DNA of 64,000 nt from Leptodactylus fallax (taxonomy: Eukaryota; Chordata; Amphibia; Anura; Leptodactylidae). The translations under genes and the position numbers were made by a program. This document shows positions 11,545 through 21,753 of this stretch, piece by piece. The stretch is from assembly GCA_947044405.1 (NCBI GenBank), contig CAMRHE010000506.1, forward strand, positions 1,112,001 to 1,176,000, given 5' to 3'. Under the pieces are notes generated by a model. The model was not told the origin of the DNA, ran no database searches, and saw only the letters and a program-made list of their open reading frames with translations. Numbering within the stretch: the stretch's first letter is position 1; every line of letters begins with the position of its first letter.

Positions 11545-11773
11545 CACAAGGCATTATGGGAAAGGAGCTGGGGAGCTCATGCGCCCTCTATTGGATGTAA
11601 CAGATCCAAGCAAATTGAGGATCTGTTACATCCAATAGAGGGCGCATGAGCTCCCCAGCTCCTTTCCCATAATGCCTTGTGATATGTAGATGCTAAGTAG
11701 AGGGCAAAAGGCAATTAAAATCTCTACACACCTTCACTGGTGCTCTCCTCAATGTGAGAGATTCTTGTCCCTA
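11545..11773. repeat. SINE-like insertion with inverted duplication and 13-bp target repeats
   Basis: AGTGACTATTACT occurs at 11532-11544 and 11774-11786, so the segment between looks like an insertion with a 13-bp duplication. Counting the final T of the left copy, perfect 64-bp arms (11544-11607 and 11619-11682) pair around an 11-nt loop. A further ~91 bp follows on the right. The same sequence in single, non-inverted form lies at 38244-38373, also with its own duplication. Each arm contains GCGCCCTCTATTGG, close to the CTCF core on one strand. Confidence 0.8.
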
Positions 11774-11786
11774 AGTGACTATTACT

Positions 11787-13526
11787 GTCAGTGTGCCCCC
11801 TACAGTGCCTGTCACCGTGCTCCATCTAGTGTTTCGTACAGAGCTGGAACCTGCCCCTGCCAAGCAGTGCCAGCCAGAGTGCTTCCCGTTTAATGCCTGT
11901 TATAGCTGCACCCTAATATAAAGTACCAGCTACAGTAACCCCACTTTCAGGAAGAATGCCCCCGAACGTGCCAGCGACACTAAATACCCGTACTTCTGGA
12001 TTGCTCCTGAAGTGAGAAAGATGAGCAGTAGCCTAGCAGAACCAGGCAGATGCCAGGACTCTGCACTCTGGGAGCCCCACCGCTCCCTGTCCTGGTAGCA
12101 GTAGGCATGGACTCTTCACAAATCCCGGCAGCAATATACACTGTGCCCCCCAACACTGCATTACCACTTTTACTGCTGCTGCCATCAATACCATGGCATA
12201 AAGTGCTCCAAGACAGCCACTGCCAACTCAAGAGCTATGTTCCCTCATGTGATGATAGAGGTTCTGTATTATTACCTAATGATATTGGATATATTCACGT
12301 GCTAGGATGGCCCATACGTGTCACCTCACAACAGCCCTGGTGGCTACTCTGTCTCTTCAACAGCAAGAGACCCGACCCAGAAGCACAGAGGGACCACCAA
12401 CAGGATGGGGAGGGCATAGGACAAACATGTAAAAAAAAATAGGGACAGCACAGGACAACTGGTACATTCTGGAAACAAAGAGAACCCACAAAGACCGGAG
12501 GGCAAACACAGAACTGGTCTTATACAGTATGTCTGCATATATGTAGTGGCTTTAATTCATGCTTTACTTAAGCTTCTGAGCCTAAAATTAACATGTGTAT
12601 CTACCATGATAGTGCATTCTTATGTGGCAGATGGCCCCTTTACACAGCAGGGCATAGATCCAATTGCTACTTCTGCATCCCTTTAAATGGAAAGTAATTG
12701 TAATTATAATCCGCAGCCCCTTAAGCAGCAGGTCTATGGCTACACTCATAGCAGAGGTAGAAGTGTATCCCTGCATTATACACGTGAATAATGCTATTCA
12801 GCCCTGAGACCAGGGAAAACAGACAGACCTCCTCCTCCTCCTCCTCCTCCCAGCGTCTCCCTTTACCTGCAGCCAGGACATGTATCACATTCTGTCTATT
12901 CTCCGGCAGGGCTGAATACCTCTATTCACATGTAGGGGGAAGGAATACACAGACATTCTTCTCCTGCGCTGTGCAGAGTGATATGGCTGCTGGGTCCAGT
13001 TTACAGGATTTTAGGAGACTGGTAAAAAAGAATAGCCCACTACAATGATGTGTAAGCTGGAGGCTATCCCTAACACTATATACAGTCAGACAACTATATA
13101 TAAATCTGCCATATATGACAAAAATCTAAATAAGCACATGCACTATATGGAGAGATGTATTGGTCCCCAGCTCTAAAGCATTGACTTCAGGTGTTTCATT
13201 CAGTGCCATTGCCCCTGGTGTATAAATCCAGCCCCCAACCATGTAGTCACCTTTTATGAAAGAATGGCTGGTTCACCAGAGCTCACTGAATTCTAGTACA
13301 GTAATAAGGCTCCATTCACACTGCAGATTTTCCACTGATTTTGAGCCAGATTCTGCATTGATTCCACCTTCCATTATTTTCAATGCTACCTATTCATCTC
13401 AGCCTAATCGTCCGGGCCTAACCAACAGCGGTCCACCCCAGGGAGTTGGGTGGCGGAAAATGAAGAGGAATCCAAAGCAGATGTCCGCCTTACATTCCTC
13501 TTCATTTTCTAACATCTCAGTGATCC
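11787..13526. other. Intron sequence with a (CCT)n tract
   Basis: No supported gene. A CCT/AGG trinucleotide tract occupies 12828-12852. The 130-residue open frame at 12050-12442 shows no domain, repeat or splice context and is not called. Confidence 0.5.
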
Positions 13527-14032
13527 TTAAAGAGGACCTTTCATGTCCTCATCAATGTGCGGTATTATATACTGCTAGAAAGCCAATAGTGGCGTCATGT
13601 GCCCCAGTGCTTGAGATATCGGTGCCCTTGGTTTCGGCACCGATATCTCCACACTGTCAGAAGGGCGGACCTTACAGCCTAGCGTCAATGCTGGGCTATG
13701 AGGATAACCCCCCCTGACTGTACTCTAACATAGCCTTGTACTGTCAGATGGTGCGTTCCTCACAGCTCAGCATCATAATTGGGTGGTAAGGAACGCCCCA
13801 CGCCCCTCTGACAGTACAAGGCTATGTTAGAGTACAGTTGGGGGGGGGGGGCGTTCCTCATAGCCCAGCAATGACACTGAGCTATAAGAACCGCCCTTCT
13901 GACAGTGGGCGATATCTCCAGCACCGGGGCACATACCAGGAAAGCAGACAGTGCACTGAATCCAATGAACTGTTGGCTTACTAGCGGTATATAATACCGT
14001 ACACTGGTGAGGACATGAAAGATCCTCTTTAA
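13527..14032. repeat. 506-bp palindromic TTAA MITE
   Basis: TTAAAGAGGACCTTTCATGT opens the element, and ACATGAAAGATCCTCTTTAA closes it, with TTAA at both edges. The arms pair over most of the length, including CTCTAACATAGCCTTGTACT with its complement near 13815-13835, and CGATATCTCC blocks. A run of 12 G lies at 13840-13851. A half-element copy is near 4600-4840, and a single end (TTAAAGAGGACCTGTCATG) lies near 15929. Consistent with the T2/Kolobok-like class. The 153-residue frame at 13256-13717 overlaps it and is not a gene. Confidence 0.8.
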
Positions 14033-14049
14033 TGGGATGTCACCGCTGT

Positions 14050-14770
14050 AACATGTCAGTTCATGGAATTTCTTCCCCTCTAGATATTCCTGTGAGTGGT
14101 ATTACTGAAAAGTATAAGTATTTAGGGACCACAGCAACCACAAAGTGACATACAGAACACTTCAAGTAACTGAGCAGGGATGCCAAGTACTGAGGAGCAT
14201 AGTGCATAAAAGTCACCAACACTCTTCTGGTATTAACATCAGCGCAAAACCTGTGCCAGGATTTTCTTGATATGGATTTCCATGGCTGAGCAGTGGCATT
14301 CAAGCCTTATGTTAGCAAGAATCAGATGGAGAGGTGTAAAGCACAATGCCCACTGGACTCTGGAGAGGAGGAAACGTGTCTTGTGTAGTGACTGATCACA
14401 CTTCTATATCGGACAGTCTGAAGGACCAGTCTAGGTTTGGTGACTGCATTATGCCAACTGTAATACTATGGGGTTGTTTTTTAGGCCTTGGACTAGGCCC
14501 CTTAGTTCCAATGAAGGGAAACCTTATTGCTTCATCATACCAAGCTATTTTGGACAATTGTATGTTTCCAACTTTATGCGAATAGTTTGCGGAAAGCCCT
14601 TTTATGGCGCAGCATGACTGTGCCCCAGTGCACAAAGCAAAGTCCATAAAGGAATAGTTGGGGGAGTTTGGTGTGAAAAAAACCTAACTGGGCCAAACGG
14701 AGACCTGACCTCAACCCCATTAAGCACTTTTGGGATGAGCTAGAAAGGAGATTGTGAGCCCGGCCCTGTA
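14050..14770 (+). pseudogene. Decayed Tc1 transposase remnant
   Basis: Reading left to right: a TTTCTTCCCCTCTAGATATT block, a GGCTGAGCAGTGGCATTCAA block, then PTVILWGCFLGLGLGPLVP, SSYQAILDNCMFPTL, QHD-APVHKAKSI and a degraded DLNPIKHFWDELERR. This is the order of a Tc1 transposase from helix-turn-helix to C-terminal catalytic domain. Parts are deleted and there are several stops. Terminal repeats were not found. The remnant at 49015-49530 looks like the same family in the other orientation. Confidence 0.8.
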
Positions 14771-17730
14771 CATCAGGGTCTGATCAGCTCCATATTAGGT
14801 CCTATTCACACATCAGTACAATTTCTGATAGATCTAACAGCCATACTGTATGCTTTCCGTTCCGTTTTTGATGGGTGTCATCTATTTTGCTTTAGCTTTT
14901 AAAGGGGTTGTCCCATAACGGACACTTAACCCTTACATTTCAGTTTGATATCCAATAATATCCATCAGAGTTGTAGCTAGGATTCCCTTCACCGGTGGCA
15001 AAGGCTTAGTTCACACTTGAATACATAGACGTTGCTTTTTGGCACACCCTTGGCCACTTACCTCCCCCAGTTCCCACTGTTTTTGATATCAGTTTTAGTC
15101 ACTTTACGTAATTCTTTTCAGTGGCAATGGCTATAGGTAACATTTTTATTTGAGAGGGGAGAGAAAGCTGCTACCAAAGACTTCTGGCTTACTGAACTCA
15201 GGAGAGCCCCATACACATAAAACAGTCAACCGATGCTGCTGAAATTGGCATATACTTATCCCCTATCCTGTGAAGAGGGTATACATTTTGTTTGTGGGTA
15301 CACGCCTTTAACCACTTCATGACCGAGTCATCATCCTTGATCTATGATTGGGCACATTTGCATTTTTTTTTTTGTTAATAACTGGGAAAATTTAAAAAAG
15401 GTAGAAAAGTGTCTGTTTTTTATAGCACAAAGTGCTTATTTTTTAAAATGATTTTTCCTCTCCATTACAATTATCTTTAAATATGTTTTTGTCTTTTTTT
15501 ATACATTGTGCCCCCAGAAGGTCATAATATACCTTTGGGGGGCATTTCAATATTAAATTATTATTATGTACTACAGAGTTGATCTTGGCCCTTTGAGACC
15601 CAACCATTGTAGCTCCCCAACACCTGGTGGTCATGCGACTGCCAAGTTGGCTTCCATAGCTTAATACACAGCACTAAGGAGCACTCTGTATGCAGCAATA
15701 AAGAAAGCAGGGAAGGTAATAAACTATTCCTTCCTTCTCTCTGGTGAGTCCAGCTGTCACTTCCTAATCTCGGGCAGCTGCAAGCTCTGCAGTGACGTAC
15801 CAGTACACCATAGCAGAGCTAAACGGCGATCCCCATGATCGTCAATGGACGTTTAGCAAGGGGTTAAATACCGATTCCTTTTCCGCCACTTACATTATTA
15901 TGTGCATTTAACCTGTATAACACCATATTAAAGAGGACCTGTCATGTCTTCAGCGCAATGGAACTCCACTGCTTTTCTGATACTAGCTATTTTTTCCTAC
16001 CATCAACCATTGTCTCACAATCATTAGTTTCAGACCCCAACGCTAGTAAACTGCCAAGTGGGCGGCTATCAATGCCCAGAGTCAGTCACTGAGACTGACT
16101 TGTCAAACTCTGACCAGTGGAGAGCACCCACTTAGGACGATCTCTACTGTACTGCATTACATAGACAATCCATTAATCTAAAAAGACACTGTGTAATGCT
16201 TAATTTCCCCAGTGGTGGCAGTGCAGGGAAACTGAACACTTGGTGGCAGGTTGACTAAGATCATCTTATTTTTAAAGGAACTCTTCTACCAAGAAGCGAT
16301 TGCCCAAAGCGGAGAACCCCTACAGAGAAGTGCAATGTAAGAACTTCTCCTATTTATTCTAGTAGGTGCCCCAAAGGTCAGTCTGCTTCTTATAACCACT
16401 GTGTATGGTCTTAAAAGCAGTCGGTGCCAAGGTTGAGCCAATATCATGATTTACAGACTCCACCAAAGCAGGAGACATGCATAATATTTGTTATATATAC
16501 ACTATATGTCAAATTTATAGCAATACATAGATCTATAGTCTCCTGAAAATTAAATGTGAACCAGGAAGACCCTGTCTTTACCCCTGAGATAGACAGGCAC
16601 ATATAATAGATTGTGCTGCTATGTAATCCTCATCCATTTGGAAAGAATCAATAAAGCTGCCAGTGTTTTAATGCCATACATAACAGCGATACCTGATCCT
16701 CACTAATACTCCCAATATAATACAAAACACACTGGTGTCTGGTCTTCATTATACCGCATGTGAATGATAGGAGCTATCTCAGATACACGTATAATGTACA
16801 TCATATGCTATAGCTTACAATAGCGGCCATACAAGTTAAAGCTTGTTACGTTTAGAATAACTGTAATAATACCGCAACCTGACATGAATGATGGCCTGGC
16901 ATGCTTGATTTTACCTTTTATATGCTGCTAGTACTGTGCCAATCCAGCTTTGGGCTAAATAGTGGAGTCAGGATGTAGAGTAAAAAAAAAAAAAAAAAGG
17001 TACTCACCTACCCCCAGTCATCCGTTAACATGGTGCGTCCCCTGTTGCCTCTGGTGCCGACACGGATGAGGATCCAGTAGCCAGTGCAGCCTCGGCTGCC
17101 ACATGTTGGGTAACATTGGCGTCAAACATGTGACTGCTGAGGCCAGTTATTGCCTGTACACTTTGCACTTCCGGCCTTGCCAGTAATATAGGCTATTGAA
17201 TGTATAATTTTTTACATATTTACTTTCTTAGGAATTCAATCACTGGTTTTTGTGTGAATTAGAGGATCTTTACAGCTTCTCACTGACCATGGCCATCAGC
17301 CATTTATGAAGGAGTCGAAGCAGAAGTTGGAGTCGGTGGGAACGAAGTTTAATCCATGATAAGAAGTCTTATAATTTTGATGTACTTCATTGCCAGTCTA
17401 TTGAAAGCAGAGAAGTAGCAAGAAGGCTTGACAAAGCATACATTTTCCTCTGACACTTCGTGACCCTGTGCTCTGCTATTTCTTATTATAATGCTGCCAT
17501 TTATGATTCATATCAGCCAATGGATTCTTCGATTTGTTATCTGTGTTTGGAAAAAAAAACTAAAAAGGTTGATACTGTTTGGTCGCCATGAGCTCATTCT
17601 TTCTATGGGAACACTGAGACGGGGGATATTATACTGGGGACACAAACATCTTTGTAAGGGGCATGCACATGGTGGAAGGTAAAGTGAAATCTGAGGATGT
17701 CTCCACCTCAGATTCCTCTTTAAATTCCAA
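14771..17730. other. Intron sequence, little recognised
   Basis: One TTAAAGAGGACC MITE end lies near 15929, A- or T-runs at 15361-15374 and 16982-16998, and short ORFs elsewhere. No gene supported. Confidence 0.5.
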
Positions 17731-17958
17731 CCCTGTGCATCAAATCCTGCCATGGACAACATCTGCAAGGAGTTTGTATGTTCTCCCCGTGTTTATGTGG
17801 GTTTCCTCCGGGTACTCCGGTTTCCTCCCACACTCCAAAGACATACTGATAGGGAATGTAGATTGTGAGCCCTATATGGGACAGTGACTGACAATATCTG
17901 TAAAGTGCTGCAGAATATGATGGCGCTATATAAGTAAGCATAATAAATAAATAATAAA
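17731..17958 (+). repeat. tRNA-derived SINE, 5'-truncated (SINE1 copy b)
   Basis: Keeps the best body of the three copies: ACATCTGCAAGGAGTTTGTA, TTTCCTCCGGGTACTCCGG, CACTCCAAAGACATACTG, GATTGTGAGCCCTATATGG and a GCTATATAAGTAAGCATAAT tail followed by AATAAATAAATAA. The B-box region is worn (ATCAAATCC) and the 5' third is absent. No target duplication was resolved. Confidence 0.8.
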
Positions 17959-18969
17959 TCCCACGGCAACTATGCTACTCCGATGAATTAACATCCTTGT
18001 AATACAAGGGTGGCCTGAGACAGCCATACTGGGAGCCACTTGCATTGAGGGAGAATCCGAAGTGGGTAGACCACCTCTATAATGTCCATGTGTCCTAATA
18101 AAGCACATGGACGGGATCGCCTTCATAAGACTGTATTTCCATTTTGGATTAGACATCTGTAAGGAAATCCAACGAGCTGGAAAACAATGCAGAGATAATA
18201 TCCACGTCCAGCCTCCTTGTTGAACATAATATGCACCTTTGATGAGGATTTTATTTAAAGCTGAAAGCTGCGCAAGTGCTCCGAACCGCAAAGACATAAA
18301 TCAGTTCTGCTAAACCTGGAAGTCTCACATTACTCACTATGTGGCGAGGGTTAATTGTATGTTTTTGTCATTTTTCTGAAACACTTGTATTCGCCACAAA
18401 ATGACACCCATAAGACTTACATTATTGCTTTAAATATAACTTGGCAGGCCAGCGCTTGGCGTGTTTACTTCCTGCAAGAAGAATTACCTATAATTTCTGT
18501 GCAAGTCAATTATCTCCAGCGTCTGCCAGAGAGACATCTGTATGGATTAGTGTTACACACAGGACGAGGTCTGTGCATCTGATGGTTTACGTATTACTCA
18601 TATTATTTGTAGCCACGCAGCTCCTCAGAAAACTATGTGCTGGGGTAAAGCACAGCCATCTGGTATCTAACACTTCCACAATAATCTGGTCTACGACTTA
18701 TGTGCGGTACAGAACTTTCTTTATGTTTTTCTGTGGTGTCTGAGACCCCCTGATGAAAATGCTTGCATGAATCCAGATCTCGCTGTAAATGATATCATCA
18801 CCATGACAGAATGAGTAAAAAAATAGTATAGCAAACACTCTCAAAGGCAAGCGGACACTTCAGGTCTGCATTTTATGAGACATAGGATGGGATACCAGCA
18901 TGGTGTAATACATCCAGATGTCTCATGGACTGCAGGCCTAAAGACTGAGCATTGCTATTTATTGAGGGG
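17959..18969. other. Intron sequence, nothing recognised
   Basis: No gene or repeat boundary supported. Short ORFs only. Confidence 0.5.
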
Positions 18970-19600
18970 AGTGGGCTAGGTGTGTATTAGTTTTATTATT
19001 TATTGGCTCACTATTCCTGTGTGGGGGACACCACTACTGAATGAGCACTTTTACTAAATAAGGAGAACTAAGGGGACACCATTAAGGCCTAATGTACACG
19101 ACCGAGTGTGCAGGCCGATGCTCCTCCAAGAGGGCATCCGATGGTCCGTTCCGATGAACGTAGAGCAGGTCCTATCCTGCTCTGAGTCATCAGGACAGAA
19201 CTTATTGGAAACCCCCATAGAGGTAAGTACATCACAGAGTGCACTCAGATGACGCTCCGAGTGTATTCCGCTGCAAACTCTGCTCCACATCGGATGGCAC
19301 ACTCGATCGGTCGTGTGCATAAGACCTAATGAATGAGGAGAAGTAAGGAGGCACCATTACTGAATGAGGGGCCCAAAGGAAAGCACTATAACTAAATGAG
19401 GGCCACAAATGCATTTCTATTGGGAATTGGGACACTAAGCAGCACCATTACAGCATGAGGGCACCCTACTGAGTGAGGGGAATGAAGAGAGCACAATACT
19501 AAGTTGTAGTATTATACGGTATTATTACTGTGTAGGGAGCCCCATTATTGTGTAGCATTACTGTGTTGGGAGCACTATTATATCTGAAGACAAAGGAGAC
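18970..19600. repeat. Degenerate minisatellite interrupted by a MITE
   Basis: Loose repeats of a GAATGAGGGG / CACCATTACTG type recur at about 25-40 bp spacing. They are interrupted by a foldback insert at about 19084-19331, whose ends AATGTACACGACCGAGTGTG and ACTCGATCGGTCGTGTGCAT are inverted copies. A related end (TTATGTGCATTAGGCCTTA) appears near 39050. Confidence 0.55.
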
Positions 19601-20454
19601 CAGTAGGCTTATGACCACTATGTATCTGTATGTAACTGTATAGTGCACTAAGGGGGACAGCAAACTCTGCATAGATGTGGTGAGTGGGAGTAGTCTTCAT
19701 GGTGGTCTGGGCCAGATATTCACTTACATAAGGTCTACAGCATGTTATACAGAGTGCTATATGGGCATCGCATGGTGCTATTATAGGTTATAATGGTCTT
19801 CCTGGTAGTTCTAGTAGTCATAGACGGTGTTGTTTGGTTGTGTATGATTGTATTATTCAGAAATATGCTATTATATTTACATTAGTTTTTATGACAGGGT
19901 AAATTATTTGGTTCAGGGCTTATGCATTTATAGGAACAGATTCCAGGCCCAAAGTAATAACCACGAACAGCGTACTCGTGTCCTACTATATCTAAGTGTC
20001 TTACTATGTATCAGTCACAAGATATGGTCATAGACTCTGTTTAGTTGACTTTGCATTGTGACTTATTTGTATTTCACTTATTTACTGTATATCTGCACTC
20101 ATGATATAAAACTTCAATAAAAACCATTAAAATGAAAAATAGTTTTTAAAGCTGGTGTCTTGAATATTTTTTTTTGGTAGTGGGACACATGCACCCGCCA
20201 AGGGCTTTCCATGTGATCCCCCTAAACTCATCTGACTTCTGACACTCCTCTACCTCTTGGTCATCTTTACAACATTCTTAGACGGTATTTACAAGACATT
20301 ACAGCGTTACTTGATGATGGTGAGTCAATATGGAAACAGCAGTGAGTGCTCACAAAAGCTCTTCAGTAACTTGACCCAACATAACCCAAAGATTAATATT
20401 AGTATGAAGTGCACCAAACAAAAAAGACTGTTTCCTTGTCAGAACACAGTTTAC
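19601..20454. other. Intron sequence with a polyadenylation-like AT-rich stretch
   Basis: ACTTCAATAAAAACCATTAA near 20112 looks like a retroposon 3' tail, but no element body was recognised upstream. Otherwise nothing supported. Right edge of the ~14-kb intron. Confidence 0.4.
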
Positions 20455-20622
20455 CTGTTTAGACTCTCGGAGCACCATCTCAGGTTCGTCATCATTGGTG
20501 ACAATAGGGTCTGGAGTACAGGATAGCATCTGCAGTTCTGCTTCTATTTTAGCCAGCTTATCAAGGTCACCAGGTTGTGGAGTATAGCCTTCACCAGGCA
20601 CAAGCCAAAGAGAAACACTGGC
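20455..20622 (-). CDS. fsip1: FSIP1 coding exon 9
   Basis: Acceptor TATTTATTTTCTAG, donor AACAG|GTAAACTG. Length is 168 nt, 56 codons, phase 0 in and out. The product contains LWLVPGEGYTPQPGDLDKLA and KIEAELQMLSCTPDPIV, matching in order the WVVP-GYE...LAEIDIKLQELS block of mammalian FSIP1. It is followed by an acidic/serine region (TNDDEPEMVLRESKQ) that is less conserved. It follows exon 8 by a 1.0-kb intron and precedes the ~14-kb intron. Confidence 0.92.
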
Positions 20623-21645
20623 CTAGAAAATAAATACATCCACAATCCATGGACAGAAATCATGGATAATAAGATAGAAGATTTCACTCACATATTGACA
20701 GTAATAAGACCATGTTTCACTTTATGCTTCTCCGATTGTCCAGTATTCTGAGATGTGATGAGACATTTGCTAGGGCCCTATGATGTTCTGCCACTGTAGC
20801 TGTCCTAGTGCATGCATGTGGTACAAGGATCACTATAGTTACAACTAAATATCTTTTCATGCCCCCACACCAGAATGTCCATCTGCATAATTATATCTAT
20901 AATAGATAGATAGATAGACTAGAAATAAAGCAAGACAACACCAACCAAGGAAGGCCTTCCCAAAGCATCTTCAAATAATGGAGCCATTTATTGGAGCTCG
21001 GACAACACAGTACGTATAGATAGATAGGAGACAGATATACAGATATGAGACAGAGAGATAGATTGAAGAATAGATATATACTGTGAGACTGCATGACAGC
21101 TCCCCCACACTCAGGGTTTGCAGCTTTTTGCATACAGGAACTATCCGGTTCATCTATTAACTATCCCCTGATGAGCACCCTTGTTTGGGGTAGCGAAAAG
21201 CATCAAGGAGACACAATTAGGGCAATTCAGGGTCAGGGCGGGAGTTATTTTGTGGGGTGTCAGGGCTATCTAGGGTGTAGTCTCCTGTACCCATCTTTCC
21301 CCCTGCATGACCCAAAGAGATTTTTGCTGTCCACCCACAACCGGAACTGGTAAGATTGTTCCATTGTTTTTAGGACTACCATTTATTTTAAATGATGAAT
21401 TAAACATTAAGTTTTATAATTCTGTATAGAAAAGATCTGTGCTTTGGATTTTATTTTGATTCTCCATGACACATGTCGCAGCTATGGTTGAGTTAACTGG
21501 GGTGCTGGTGCCATCATTACATGGTGGAATAATCCATCCATACTGAAGTGATTATGATGGTTTGGATCTGTTACTTCTTCTCCTGCTATATAGATGCTGT
21601 AATGTGGCACTTAATAAAATTGCAGCACTTAAGCCTACGACTCAC
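20623..21645. other. FSIP1 intron 8 with short GATA-type repeats
   Basis: Intron between exons 8 and 9. TAGATAGATAGATAG microsatellite near 20905 and related GATA/GACA pieces at 21015-21075. No other feature seen. Confidence 0.6.
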
Positions 21646-21753
21646 CATGATGTCATCATCACTGCAGCCATCTTGAACATCCCCCAACAGCTGCTCCAGC
21701 CGCAGCTTTTCGTCGTCCATTAGAAGGACATGGGACCCGGCGTCTTTCACTAG
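21646..21753 (-). CDS. fsip1: FSIP1 coding exon 8
   Basis: Acceptor TGTTTATATTACAG, donor ATCATG|GTGAGTCG. Length is 108 nt, 36 codons, phase 0 in and out. The product reads LVKDAGSHVLLMDDEKLRLE then QLLGDVQDGCSDDDIM. This matches the mammalian FSIP1 stretch [26 protein letters not shown], with its shared V..MD-EK-RLE-LL pattern. An acidic end (SDDD) replaces the mammalian serine/acid end. A predicted coiled-coil-like segment; no enzymatic motif. Confidence 0.92.

Noticed and set aside
12050..12442. 130-codon plus-strand open frame
   Set aside because: No domain, conserved motif or splice context; it overlaps antisense frames of similar length.
13256..13717. 153-codon plus-strand open frame
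   Set aside because: It runs into the palindromic MITE at 13527 and has no recognisable domain.
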